NCBI GenBank assembly: GCA_027310365.1 | Contig: DAIDAY010000004.1 | Coordinates: forward strand, 1-52,868 | Source of the DNA: a bacterium | GTDB taxonomy: Bacteria; Patescibacteriota; Minisyncoccia; UBA6257; GWB1-50-10 | Reading direction: 5' to 3' | DNA length: 52,868 nt | Shown here: positions 1-8,742 of the stretch, one piece after another | How the letters are laid out: every line of letters begins with the position of its first letter | How positions within the stretch are numbered: position 1 is the stretch's first letter | The notes under the pieces: generated by a model | Told to the model about the DNA's origin: nothing | What the model saw: the letters and a program-made list of their open reading frames with translations, nothing else | Databases searched by the model: none | Program-made: the position numbers and the translations under genes

Positions 1-576
1 GGAGATGAGAACTCTGAGACCTGGAGCGGCTTCCTCAGCCGGTTCGCTCCACCAAAGGTGGTTGTTGCGGACGGCGAAAAGGGTGTTTCCCACTTCGTGA
101 AACGGCACTGGCCCCAAACCCGTTTCCAGCGGTGCCATTTCCATATGGTCAAATTAGTCATCCAATACCTCTCGCGGAACCCGAAGGAGGAGGCAGGGAA
201 AGAGATCCTTGATCTCGTGTACCGCCTCAAAACCGTGAAGACTGAGGCGGAGAAAGAGAAATGGATATTGCTCTTCAAGATCTGGGAGAAGCAATATGCC
301 GGGATATTCGCTGCGAAGGTCGAGGCGGGCGGTTACCGGTATCGCAAGCTCCGGAGCGTGAGGAACATCGTGCGGAGGGCCTTGCCGGACCTCTTCACGT
401 ATCTCGACGCGCCTGGATGCCCCACGACGACGAACGATGTCGAGGGGTGGATCAATGCGACGCTGGCTGAAGCGTTGCGCCGACACCGCGGCATGCGTCT
501 TTCCCAGAAGAAAACACTCGTTTCGATCATCCTCTCACATCTTACGAGAAGAAAACCGAAACGAAGATTCTCTTGA
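1..576 (+). CDS. IS256/IS1249-like (mutator-type) transposase, C-terminal part, 5' end outside window
   Basis: Frame is open from base 1 (GDENSETWSGFLSRFAPPKVVVADGEKG...); motifs QRCHFHMVKLVIQYLSRNP and PTTTNDVEGWINATLAEALRRHRGM are typical of IS1249-like transposases. Confidence 0.75.
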   Translation, partial: GDENSETWSGFLSRFAPPKVVVADGEKGVSHFVKRHWPQTRFQRCHFHMVKLVIQYLSRNPKEEAGKEILDLVYRLKTVKTEAEKEKWILLFKIWEKQYAGIFAAKVEAGGYRYRKLRSVRNIVRRALPDLFTYLDAPGCPTTTNDVEGWINATLAEALRRHRGMRLSQKKTLVSIILSHLTRRKPKRRFS

Positions 577-596
577 AAACACACACCGATTTTTCC

Positions 597-809
597 TTAA
601 CTCGAAACTATGCAGAAGCGGATAAAGGGGAGATGTTTGCGAGTGGTCTTTACGGATTTATATGGTCTCCCGGTAGCTAGAACAATGAAGATGTTCTCTG
701 CATCACACCGTCTCAGGGCGGTTATGTTAGCTTCTGGCAATTCAAGCCGCGAGTCCAATAGCGTCCCATCACTATCAATGAATATGGATTTTACGTTGAG
801 TGGATTCAA
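597..809 (-). pseudogene. HAD-superfamily (Cof-like) hydrolase, N-terminal stub
   Basis: IFIDSDGTLLDSRLELPEANITALRRC...FIVLATGRPYKSV matches the HAD motif I region; ORF ends after ~70 aa next to the transposase end. Confidence 0.7.
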
Positions 810-831
810 TTCGAGTCACCGAGGATAGGAA

Positions 832-1803
832 TCAATTTGCCCAAGGGGTCACCACTCGATCCCAACGATGTTTTCTTAACTCCTTGAACAGATCACTCGG
901 CAATCTTTTTCCATCACTTATTTTCAGATTTTCTGTCACGTGGTTTTCGTTTCTCATTCCTACGATAACCGTTGATACGATTTTATTTTGAAGAATAAAT
1001 CGCAAAGCTAATTCCGGTAAGCTTATTCCGTTCGGAAGAATCTCCTTGATCGCTTCAACCCTTTCTATGGTTTGTGGGAGATTCTCTGGACCAAAATATT
1101 TTGACCTCCAATCAGAGTCGGGAAATTTAGTTTGCAAAGACATTTTCCCACTTAGACTGCCTTCATCCAATGGAACTCTGGCAATAACTCCAATATTCAT
1201 TTTTTCACAAAGCGGAAAGAGTTCATCCTCTGGAGCTTGGTCGAAGATATTATAAATAACCTGGACGCAATCCACTATACCTGTTTCAATTGCTTTCATG
1301 CCGTTTTCCGGCTCCCATCTGTTCAAGCTTATTCCAAAATACTTGATCAGCCCTTTTTCCTTCAATGCTGCAACGGTCTCCTTGAACTCGGCTTCATGTG
1401 CCCAACTATCATCCCATACGTGATATTGAAGAAGCTCGATCGGCTGTTTGTGAACATTTTCATTAATTTTTTTTGCAACCTCAAGAACATAATCAATAGG
1501 ATAAACATCTGAAATTTTGTCTTGAGAACTACCCGGCCATTTCCAGTTCTTTGGTGGAATTTTTGAAGCGGCAATGATTTGTTTGTTCTGATTGTTAAGT
1601 ATTAACTGTCCTAGAAGTTGATCACTAGTTCCTTGACCATAGGCCCACGCTGTATCGTAGAAATTGCACCCTTTCTCTAAAGACAGCTTTAAAGATTTTT
1701 CACATTCATTTCTTTCGGCGCCGCTCCAATCACCCATTCCCCACATTCCGTGCCCAATTTCGCTTACTTGTAATCCGGTTCGACCTAAAGTTCTTTTTTC
1801 CAT
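832..1803 (-). CDS. aldo/keto reductase
   Basis: MEKRTLGRTGLQVSEIGHGMWGMG...FYDTAWAYGQGTSDQLLG; full-length 323 aa AKR fold motifs. Confidence 0.9.
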   Translation of the reverse strand: MEKRTLGRTGLQVSEIGHGMWGMGDWSGAERNECEKSLKLSLEKGCNFYDTAWAYGQGTSDQLLGQLILNNQNKQIIAASKIPPKNWKWPGSSQDKISDVYPIDYVLEVAKKINENVHKQPIELLQYHVWDDSWAHEAEFKETVAALKEKGLIKYFGISLNRWEPENGMKAIETGIVDCVQVIYNIFDQAPEDELFPLCEKMNIGVIARVPLDEGSLSGKMSLQTKFPDSDWRSKYFGPENLPQTIERVEAIKEILPNGISLPELALRFILQNKIVSTVIVGMRNENHVTENLKISDGKRLPSDLFKELRKHRWDRVVTPWAN

Positions 1804-1869
1804 GGCATTCTAAAAATTTTGTTTGATATAATCAACTACCTCGCAGCAAGCTGACGAGGTATGACGACC

Positions 1870-1962
1870 CTATGCCAGCCCCTCAAACAGCGTCTTTATC
1901 TTTTCGTTCACTTTCTCAAAAGAAAGACCCGTTGAGGTTAGTATCAAAATACCCTTATTCAT
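1870..1962 (-). pseudogene. 30-aa N-terminal stub, possibly peptidase E-like (MNKGILILTSTGLSFEKVNEKIKTLFEGLA)
   Basis: Short ORF not in the track; reads like the start of a peptidase E / class I GATase-like protein, then stops. Confidence 0.35.
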
Positions 1963-1991
1963 ATTAAGTGTTATACATTCTTTCTAGAACC

Positions 1992-2225
1992 TTAGCAAGA
2001 AAAGGCCCGCCTTGCGTGTTGCAAGTTGGTGAGACGCGGATACGGCGGCTGTAACTTGCCTGTGAAGTAGGACTTCATCGGTGCCATGCCCGAGTTGATG
2101 AACATTAGGATGGAATCGTCCTTCGGAATGATTCCCGAAAGCTCCACGAGCCGATGGTTGCGGTTGAGAAAGTGCTCCAGAAATGTCTGTCGCGCCTCCT
2201 CCGTGGTTTTGTACGGTGGGTTCAC
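1992..2225 (-). pseudogene. alanyl-tRNA synthetase N-terminal fragment
   Basis: FLEHFLNRNHRLVELSGIIPKDDSILMFINSGMAPMKSYFTGKLQPPYPRLTN is AlaRS-like; homology stops and the ORF ends after ~10 unrelated residues. Confidence 0.8.
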
Positions 2226-2557
2226 TTTTTACCTCCTTTTAAACTGTTGATGTTTTGTGTGACTTGTCCTTCCGTCGTCATGCCAATAACAACAGACATC
2301 CCGAGCTGCAACGCTTCTTTCACAAGCAGCTCGGCATAATAATGGGCAAGCAACTTACCCTGGCAAAACAGACTTCTCAAGAGAACCTCCCTTTTCATCA
2401 CAAGCAGAGATGGGAGCTGGTGAAGCACCCACCTTTGATCTGGATTGAATGGAGCTTCAATCACATCAATGTAAGGCAAGGCCTCGTCATTGATGTTTGA
2501 TGAAAAGTCGTCTGGCAGGGAGATTCCTACCCTTCGAGCCAAACCGTCATCCTTCAT
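2222..2557 (-). pseudogene. aldo/keto reductase C-terminal fragment
   Basis: IDVIEAPFNPDQRW...YYAELLVKEALQLGMSVVIGMTTEGQVTQNINSLK resembles an AKR C-terminal half; N-terminal half missing. Confidence 0.55.
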
Positions 2558-2741
2558 CCTTTACATAGGTTCGAACTTTTTATTGAAAGACAAAAAACTC
2601 AGCATTGATGTGCTGAAACCGTTCCAGCTTATCAAAAAAGCATTGAGCACCCTTCCACCGGAAAATGAAAGGTTAGAACTTCCTGAAAAGGAGATGAGAC
2701 CTAATCAATATGGGTTTCCATGGTCTCAATTTCTTGTCTGG

Positions 2742-2813
2742 TGCCCTCGGCAGGAATCGAACCTGCATTTTCTCCTTCGGAGGGAGGTGTTCTATCCATT
2801 GGACTACAAGGGC
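2742..2813 (-). tRNA. tRNA-Arg (anticodon CCG), CCA apparently encoded at 2739-2741
   Basis: GCCCTTG...CTCCGAA...GCAGGTTCGATTCCTGC CGAGGGC A CCA; acceptor and T-arms pair. Confidence 0.85.
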
Positions 2814-2884
2814 TTACACCCATGACATACCCTAAACCCTATCTCGCACATACTCCTCAAACGCGTTCCTGTTTGTTTTTTTGC

Positions 2885-3071
2885 AAAGGCGAGGCTTGCC
2901 GACACAGGCGTATCTTCATGATACGCTAAGGAGGCGTAACGAAGCAATTGCAGAAAACAAACGGAACCCGAAGGGATGCGGCAAATTTTGTCGAATTCCT
3001 GCGTTACTCCTCCTCGGTGTATCGCAGGGGATACACCTTCATCGTCGTGCCTTGGCCTCAGCAAAATTTGC
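2885..3071. repeat. Two inverted copies of a ~75-bp hairpin-containing repeat
   Basis: Copy 1 (+) 2885-~2952 contains GCGTATC-TTCAT-GATACGC then AGGAGGCGTAACG; copy 2 (-) ~2990-3071 contains GGTGTATC-N6-GATACACC then (on the minus strand) AGGAGGAGTAACG. Confidence 0.65.
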
Positions 3072-3123
3072 TCGCGTCGCGTTAGGAAGTTTGTGCGAGA
3101 GAGGGTCTTAGTCAGCCAAAACA

Positions 3124-4587
3124 TCAACTAGCCTCTTCTCTTTGGATTGCACTTACTCCCATTATTATGCCTATGGTTAACCAAAATATGAGCTGACCTT
3201 GCTCCAAATCCCAGAAAAAGTGATCTACGAGGCCGAAGAGGAGCCAGAGGAAACCGATGATAAGCGGGAAGAATACATCCAGTCCCCGCTCATTTTTTTT
3301 CTCAATCCAAAATTCTTTTGCGGCCGGCCAAAACACTTCCCAAAGGAAGAGAAGAAAAAACGCGAAACCCACCAGTCCCGTTTCGGAAGCGACCAGAAGA
3401 TAAACGTTGTGAACCGGCTGCCATTGCCAGCCGGTTTTCAATCCCTCATTCTGATAGAGGCGCGCATCAAGTCCCGCAAGGATCTGATTACCGACGCCGA
3501 CGCCAAAGAACGGCTGAGACCTCACAAGATTGAGGGCAATCAATCCATAGTTGATGCGGTACGTTACCGACGGTTCGCTGGACGAGATGGTGTCCCGCGC
3601 GGTCGACAGTTTGCCGAAGACGGTGGCGGAAAAAACGAAGAAAACGATGAGCACCGCGATGAATGCAGCGATCCGCTTTTGCAAAGGTTTCGCGGAAAGA
3701 AAAGCATAGATAATGATCGCCACGATCGATAAGCCAAAGGTGATAATCCCCGACCTCGAGAAGGTGAGAATGAGAGCCGAGAAAATCACAAACAAGGCGC
3801 CGGCGACGACACACCGACGCACTGTGCTTTGGGCGTTGGATTTTAAAAAGAAGTAACCGAGCCCGAGGAAGCCGAAAACGAGAAATGCGGCGAGGATGTT
3901 CGCGTGCGGCATGGTTCCGTAAACCCTCAAAAAACTCCCGAATTCCGTGGAAACCCTCGCAACGCCCTGCGTCAGGGGACCGAGAACCGATTCGCCGAGG
4001 ATTTTGAGGCCGATGCTTCCTTGGTTTCTGAATTGGAGGAGGGCGATGACACTCTGAGCGAGCGCCGACGCGCCGAGAACGCCGAATGTCTTTGTCAAAT
4101 CAACCGAGCCTTCTTTCAACAATGATGCCGCGATAAGCGCAAAGAGAGAGAAGAGTGTTAAGCGGGAAAGAGTGTAAAGCGACAGCCCGATGCTCGGCGC
4201 GAAGAAGAGTGATGCCAGCGCGGCGACGAGGAAGAGAAAAAGAAACCGGGAAGCCGCGCTGAGGGCGACTCTCTTTATGTTGAGGAAAACGAAAAGGAGA
4301 ATTGGGACATCGAGCACGGAGAAAAAGATTGCGCTGTATAAAATGGGGACGGCAAAGGGAAGAGGGAAGGAATAAACAAATTTCTTGGTCCCGATAGGAA
4401 CCAGAAAAACAATGAGATAAAATAACCAACGCGAAATTTTCACCCCCACACCTAAATCGTATAAGTATTTTGCCGAAGCGCTGGATATTGTGTTGTCTCT
4501 CATAAACCTTAAAAAGACCCTTCTTAGAATACTGGCAAACCAGCGAACATACGGTCTTCGCAAGACGATTGCGGCATAGAGGCGCAT
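3124..4587 (-). CDS. O-antigen ligase/polymerase family (Wzy_C) membrane protein
   Basis: Multi-TM protein with LTFSRSGIITFGL and FFGVGVGNQ...HNVYLLVASETGLVGF motifs. Confidence 0.8.
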   Translation of the reverse strand: MRLYAAIVLRRPYVRWFASILRRVFLRFMRDNTISSASAKYLYDLGVGVKISRWLFYLIVFLVPIGTKKFVYSFPLPFAVPILYSAIFFSVLDVPILLFVFLNIKRVALSAASRFLFLFLVAALASLFFAPSIGLSLYTLSRLTLFSLFALIAASLLKEGSVDLTKTFGVLGASALAQSVIALLQFRNQGSIGLKILGESVLGPLTQGVARVSTEFGSFLRVYGTMPHANILAAFLVFGFLGLGYFFLKSNAQSTVRRCVVAGALFVIFSALILTFSRSGIITFGLSIVAIIIYAFLSAKPLQKRIAAFIAVLIVFFVFSATVFGKLSTARDTISSSEPSVTYRINYGLIALNLVRSQPFFGVGVGNQILAGLDARLYQNEGLKTGWQWQPVHNVYLLVASETGLVGFAFFLLFLWEVFWPAAKEFWIEKKNERGLDVFFPLIIGFLWLLFGLVDHFFWDLEQGQLIFWLTIGIIMGVSAIQREEAS

Positions 4588-4596
4588 TCGCTCTCC

Positions 4597-4863
4597 CTAG
4601 ATCACATATACCCGGTCGCCGTCACGCACCTTCTCCCTCACCCTGACGCCGACCTCTTCCCCGGCGGCGGCCTTCTGAACGGGAACGTGATCAATCTGCA
4701 TCGATGCGATCATGTCTTCAAAGTCGGTCGTCGCTCCGACAAACTTCACCCTGTCGCCCACTTTCAGGGCGTCAGTGAGTTTGATCGCGGCAACGCCGAT
4801 AGTTCCGAAATAGTGAGAGACCAAGCCAACCTTCTTGGTTTTAACCTCCGGATTTGAGTCCAT
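4597..4863 (-). CDS. small elongation-factor domain-2-like protein
   Basis: KKVGLVSHYFGTIGVAAIKLTDALKVGDRVKFVGATTDFEDMIASMQIDH; beta-barrel domain as in EF-Tu domain 2-like stand-alone proteins. Confidence 0.7.
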   Translation of the reverse strand: MDSNPEVKTKKVGLVSHYFGTIGVAAIKLTDALKVGDRVKFVGATTDFEDMIASMQIDHVPVQKAAAGEEVGVRVREKVRDGDRVYVI

Positions 4864-4872
4864 CGCTTTTTG

Positions 4873-5520
4873 CTAAAGTACCCGACCTTTAATGCCGTCC
4901 TTTTTCTCCTCGGCTTCTATGAGTTCAAGCACTTTATCAACGAGATCCGACGGATCGTCGGAAAACACGACATGGGAAGCCCCCTTGTGAGCACCCTCCA
5001 AAATGCTCTTGATCATGTCGGCGGTGCCTCCCGTGCCGGTCAAAACGCCCATCGGCTTCCGATCCTCAAAGCCGATGGTAAATTCGTTCAAAGTCCCCAT
5101 GCGGCCGCAGATGGTGATAATGGCATCTGCAGATCTCGTGAGAAGCAGGTTGCGACCCGCGTAATCAAAGCCGGTATAGATGATGAGATCGTGATAATCG
5201 AGCGGGAGATGGTACGTTTTGACGTGAGCCACCTTCGAAACGGCCGGAGAAAGTCCAACCACGATGCCGTCGGCCTCTTTCGCTCCCTTCGCGGCCCAGT
5301 ACGGCATCCCCGTCGTCGCACCGGTCACGAGAATGAGATCGCGCTTCGCGATTTCCCGGCCGATCGCTTCGGCTTTTTCGAAAGAGTCTCTTGAACAGTG
5401 CCCCGTCTCGGCGGCGCCGGAGATGCAGATTTTATATTTCAGGTGATACGTATTCCCCCGATTGTGACTGTGGTTCTGGAACTTTTCCAAACCGTCCTTG
5501 TGATTTTTTCTGACGGGCAT
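4873..5520 (-). CDS. LOG/SLOG-family nucleotide-binding protein
   Basis: KICISGAAETGHC...LVTGATTGMPYWAAKGAKEADGIVVGLSPA...GRMGTLNEFTIGFEDRKPMGVL; start at MPVRKN supported by TATAAT 6 nt upstream. Confidence 0.75.
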   Translation of the reverse strand: MPVRKNHKDGLEKFQNHSHNRGNTYHLKYKICISGAAETGHCSRDSFEKAEAIGREIAKRDLILVTGATTGMPYWAAKGAKEADGIVVGLSPAVSKVAHVKTYHLPLDYHDLIIYTGFDYAGRNLLLTRSADAIITICGRMGTLNEFTIGFEDRKPMGVLTGTGGTADMIKSILEGAHKGASHVVFSDDPSDLVDKVLELIEAEEKKDGIKGRVL

Positions 5521-5572
5521 GACTACATTATAGTACCCTCCTTCGCATAAAGCTATGAAGAGTGAAAGGGTT

Positions 5573-6841
5573 TTAGGCTTCGTCGTTTTTGTGAAAAAAT
5601 TCCGCGAGGAGCCCGCGCACAACCTCCCGTTCATTCCACGGGATTGTTTTTCCGCGCGCAATATGAATCGATGATTCGCTTCCCTTGCCGGTCGCGACGA
5701 TCGCGTCGCCCGGCCCCGCATCCTCGATGGCTTTCCGCATCGCGTCGCGACGATCCGCCACCTTCAACAGTTTCCCTCCGTAATTCTTCATTCCCTCCCC
5801 AATCTCGTTCATAATCCGCTCCGGATCTTCGTCGTAAGGATCTTCATTGGTCAGGATAATTTCATCACAGAACTCGGCGGCAACGCTACCCATGACGCTC
5901 CGCTTCCACTTGTCCCGGCCGCCGCCCGCCGATCCCAAAACGCAAATCATTTTTCCCGGAGAAGATTTCAAGAAAGAGCTCCTCACCGAGGAGTAAACGC
6001 CTCTCAGCGAATCGGGGGTGTGTGCGTAGTCGACCATAACGAGAAATGGCTCCTTTTGGACTACCTCAAAACGGCCGGCGAGGCCCTTAAAACCGACAAT
6101 TCCTTGTTGTACCCGCTCCTCGGACAATCCGACGGCCTCCACAAACTTCGCAGCGGCCGCCGCGTTCACAATATTGAAATCGGGAATCAGCCAATCGGAA
6201 ACAGTTTTTCTCCCCTCCGTAGTTTCCAGATTCCATCCCCACGCATGTGACTTATCGACAAACTCTTTTTGAACAAAATAAAAAACTTCGGCCCCGGGGG
6301 CATCTTGGACGGCCTCCGCAAAATACTTGCCGTTTTCGTCATCGCGGTTGATGAAAAATAATTTTCTCTTTTTCTTTGATTTTAAAACATCTCCAAAAAA
6401 CCTTACTTTCGCCGCCCGATAATTCTCAAAAGAGCCGTGGGATTCGATGTGCTCCGGGTGGATGTTGGTAAAGAACGCGGCATCCCAGTGGATAAACCGG
6501 TCCCTGAACTGCGCGACGCCCTGGGAAGTAACCTCCACCAGCGCATACTCAGCGCCCGACCGGACGGCGGCCCGGAGGAATTTTTGTATGGCGAGCCGGC
6601 CCGGCATGGTGTTCCCCGATGAATTTTTCTCCACCCGGTCGCCGATCTTCCTCTGGGCGGAGGAGAGAAGCGCCGTCTTTTTACCGGCCGAAATGAGAAT
6701 CGCGTCGAGAATCGCAAGCGTCGAAGATTTCCCCTTCGTCCCCGTAACGCCCACGACGAAAATCTTCCTGCTCGGGAAGAGGTAAACAATGTTCCCGAGC
6801 CACGCGAGGAGGAAGTGGTATGGGGATTTCAGCAATTTCAT
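5573..6841 (-). CDS. murE: Mur ligase family, UDP-N-acetylmuramyl-tripeptide synthetase-like
   Basis: VVGVTGTKGKSSTLAILDAI, MVDYAHTPDSL, VLGSAGGGRDKWKR, TNEDPYDEDP, MurE-like motifs. Confidence 0.8.
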   Translation of the reverse strand: MKLLKSPYHFLLAWLGNIVYLFPSRKIFVVGVTGTKGKSSTLAILDAILISAGKKTALLSSAQRKIGDRVEKNSSGNTMPGRLAIQKFLRAAVRSGAEYALVEVTSQGVAQFRDRFIHWDAAFFTNIHPEHIESHGSFENYRAAKVRFFGDVLKSKKKRKLFFINRDDENGKYFAEAVQDAPGAEVFYFVQKEFVDKSHAWGWNLETTEGRKTVSDWLIPDFNIVNAAAAAKFVEAVGLSEERVQQGIVGFKGLAGRFEVVQKEPFLVMVDYAHTPDSLRGVYSSVRSSFLKSSPGKMICVLGSAGGGRDKWKRSVMGSVAAEFCDEIILTNEDPYDEDPERIMNEIGEGMKNYGGKLLKVADRRDAMRKAIEDAGPGDAIVATGKGSESSIHIARGKTIPWNEREVVRGLLAEFFHKNDEA

Positions 6842-7428
6842 CGTTCCTTCCGGCTCCCCAAGATTTTGAGCGCGCGTTTCAATCTCTCTTCGAGAGAATC
6901 TCCGGCGCCGTTCTTCAACTGCGAGAGAATCTCCTTAACGAGCTGCTTTTCATATCCTAATCCATGGAGCGCTTCTTCGACTTCCACGTTGATTTCGGCC
7001 GCTCCATCAAGCCCCTTCACATCCGCGGCATCGATCCTGTTCTGCAAATCCAAGATGATCCGCTCGGCGGTTTTTCTTCCGACGCCCGGCGCGCGGCTTA
7101 AAACATCAGCCTTCTTCCCCGCGATCGCGGCCATGACGTTCGGGAATGAATCCAGGTCGAGGACCGCCAAGGCAGTTTTGGGGCCCACGCCCGAAACGGA
7201 TATCAGCATTTCAAAAAATCCCAGCTCCCCCTCATCCAAAAAGCCGTAAAGCTCCATGGCGTCCTCTTTGACGTGCATATGGCAATACACATGCACCGGC
7301 TCATTCCCCTTCGGCAATTTATAAACCGTCTGCTTGTTTGAAAACACCTTGAAGCCGACACCCGAAACATCAACCACAAAAAAATTTTCCTTTCTCCCCG
7401 CGATCGCCCCGGACAGAGTGTAAATCAT
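6838..7428 (-). CDS. ruvA: Holliday junction DNA helicase RuvA
   Basis: MIYTLSGAIAGRKENFFVVDVSGVGFKV...LISVSGVGPKTALAVL...APGVGRKTAERIILDL. Confidence 0.92.
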   Translation of the reverse strand: MIYTLSGAIAGRKENFFVVDVSGVGFKVFSNKQTVYKLPKGNEPVHVYCHMHVKEDAMELYGFLDEGELGFFEMLISVSGVGPKTALAVLDLDSFPNVMAAIAGKKADVLSRAPGVGRKTAERIILDLQNRIDAADVKGLDGAAEINVEVEEALHGLGYEKQLVKEILSQLKNGAGDSLEERLKRALKILGSRKER

Positions 7429-7460
7429 TACCGATATTATAGCTCCACCACGAACATCAA

Positions 7461-7555
7461 GCGAGCCAAACATTCTCGCGAAGACTAAGACTTGGGCGCC
7501 TGCCTGCGCAGGAAGGCAGCCCCCGAGGCAGCCTGAGTGAGAGTGTTTGGCGAGC
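7461..7555. repeat. ~95-bp imperfect palindrome with nested GC-rich hairpins
   Basis: GCGAGCCAAACATTCTC (7461-7477) vs GAGAGTGTTTGGCGAGC (7539-7555); inner CTGCCT...AGGCAG hairpin. Confidence 0.55.
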
Positions 7556-7561
7556 AATTCA

Positions 7562-7590
7562 TTGACAGACCCTCTTTAAAAAGGTAGTAT
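7562..7590 (+). promoter_or_regulatory. sigma-70-type promoter for rpsT
   Basis: TTGACA (7562-7567), 17-nt spacer, TAGTAT (7585-7590). Confidence 0.75.
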
Positions 7591-7603
7591 GTCTCATACT
7601 TCT

Positions 7604-7876
7604 ATGCCCATTACCACATCAGCCAAGAAGGCCCTGAGGCAAAACACGCGGAGACATGCCTTGAATCTTTCCCGCAAGAAAGACATGCGGACCGCAATCA
7701 ATGCGTTTAAAAAGCTTGTGGAGGCCGGCAAAATCGATGAAGCGAAAAAAACTCTCCCCGCCATCTATAAAACGCTCGACAAAATGGCGAAGGTTGAATT
7801 TATCAAGAGGGGTAAAGCAAGCCGTTTGAAATCGCGCCTGACTAAACGCTTAGGTGCTTTCCAAAACAAAACCTAG
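7604..7876 (+). CDS. rpsT: 30S ribosomal protein S20
   Basis: MPITTSAKKALRQNTRRHALNLSRKKDMRTAINAFKKLV; track start at 7589 lies in the -10 box so 7604 is preferred. Confidence 0.88.
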   Translation: MPITTSAKKALRQNTRRHALNLSRKKDMRTAINAFKKLVEAGKIDEAKKTLPAIYKTLDKMAKVEFIKRGKASRLKSRLTKRLGAFQNKT

Positions 7877-8662
7877 GAGAGCCTCTGGAAAATCGAGCTT
7901 CCCGCTTTTTATCAATACATCGTAGTCCGAAAGCTTCAGAACATCCCTGCCCGTCGCGCTGAAAGCAAGGGAATTGAATATATAAGAAGGGTCCGCGCCC
8001 TGCAGGAAAAGCTTTTCCAAAATGGGGATTTTCTCGACCCATCGCGGCGCCGAAAGAATCTGTCTTGATAGCCTCCAAACTTCGTCGGACTCCGGAAAAA
8101 CGGAGATTGCAAGAAGGTCACCGACGGCAATTTCCCGCTTTCCCAGCAGGCTCGCCTTCTCGATTTCCTGGGCGGCCGTCCAACTCCTATTGCTGGCTTC
8201 GCGCGAGAGGAAGGAAAGGAAAAAACGGAGCGCTTCTCCTGAAAAGGAGATGCTCCGTTTGGCGATTTCCGCCTCCACGAAATCGGAAAGTCCGCGGCCG
8301 GCAAGTTCTTCGAACGCATGGTGTTCAGTTGGCCCTTTAAGGAGAAAGTCAAACGCCTTCACCGGCTTTGCCCTGTTCGAAATAAAAAGATAAGCGTCGT
8401 CTCTCGACGCCATTCCCCTGAGGAACGTTATCCATTCTTTTTCCTCGCATGTAGCCGCCTCCTTCACGGTGATGATCTTCGTACCGCCGAAGATTGACTG
8501 CTGATTTGCGAAATCTCTGGCATCCGACCACGCGTCCGCGTTTTCTTCCATATCTATTTCCATTTCCTCCGTCTTCGGATTTTTCAGGCGCACGACAGCG
8601 ACAAGCTCCTCGAGCTTGTTCAATCTTCTCAGCGAATCGGGGCCATAGAGATAAATAATCAT
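7850..8662 (-). CDS. holA: DNA polymerase III subunit delta
   Basis: MIIYLYGPDSLRRLNKLEELV... with HolA-like arrangement (...LEKLFLQGADPSYIFNSLA); converges with rpsT, 27-bp overlap. Confidence 0.75.
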   Translation of the reverse strand: MIIYLYGPDSLRRLNKLEELVAVVRLKNPKTEEMEIDMEENADAWSDARDFANQQSIFGGTKIITVKEAATCEEKEWITFLRGMASRDDAYLFISNRAKPVKAFDFLLKGPTEHHAFEELAGRGLSDFVEAEIAKRSISFSGEALRFFLSFLSREASNRSWTAAQEIEKASLLGKREIAVGDLLAISVFPESDEVWRLSRQILSAPRWVEKIPILEKLFLQGADPSYIFNSLAFSATGRDVLKLSDYDVLIKSGKLDFPEALLGFVLEST

Positions 8663-8742
8663 CCTTATCCGTAAGTATAGAAAAAATCGAGAGAAGAGAA
8701 AACGGCACGCACTGCGGAACAATGCGGCCGTTTAAGTCATTT

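Noticed and set aside
2490-2825. 111-aa plus ORF ending in WCPRQESNLHFLLRREVFYPLDYKGLHP
   Set aside because: C-terminal part is the antisense translation of tRNA-Arg
2804-3127. 107-aa minus ORF after tRNA-Arg
   Set aside because: Runs through the hairpin repeats and into the tRNA; most likely non-coding
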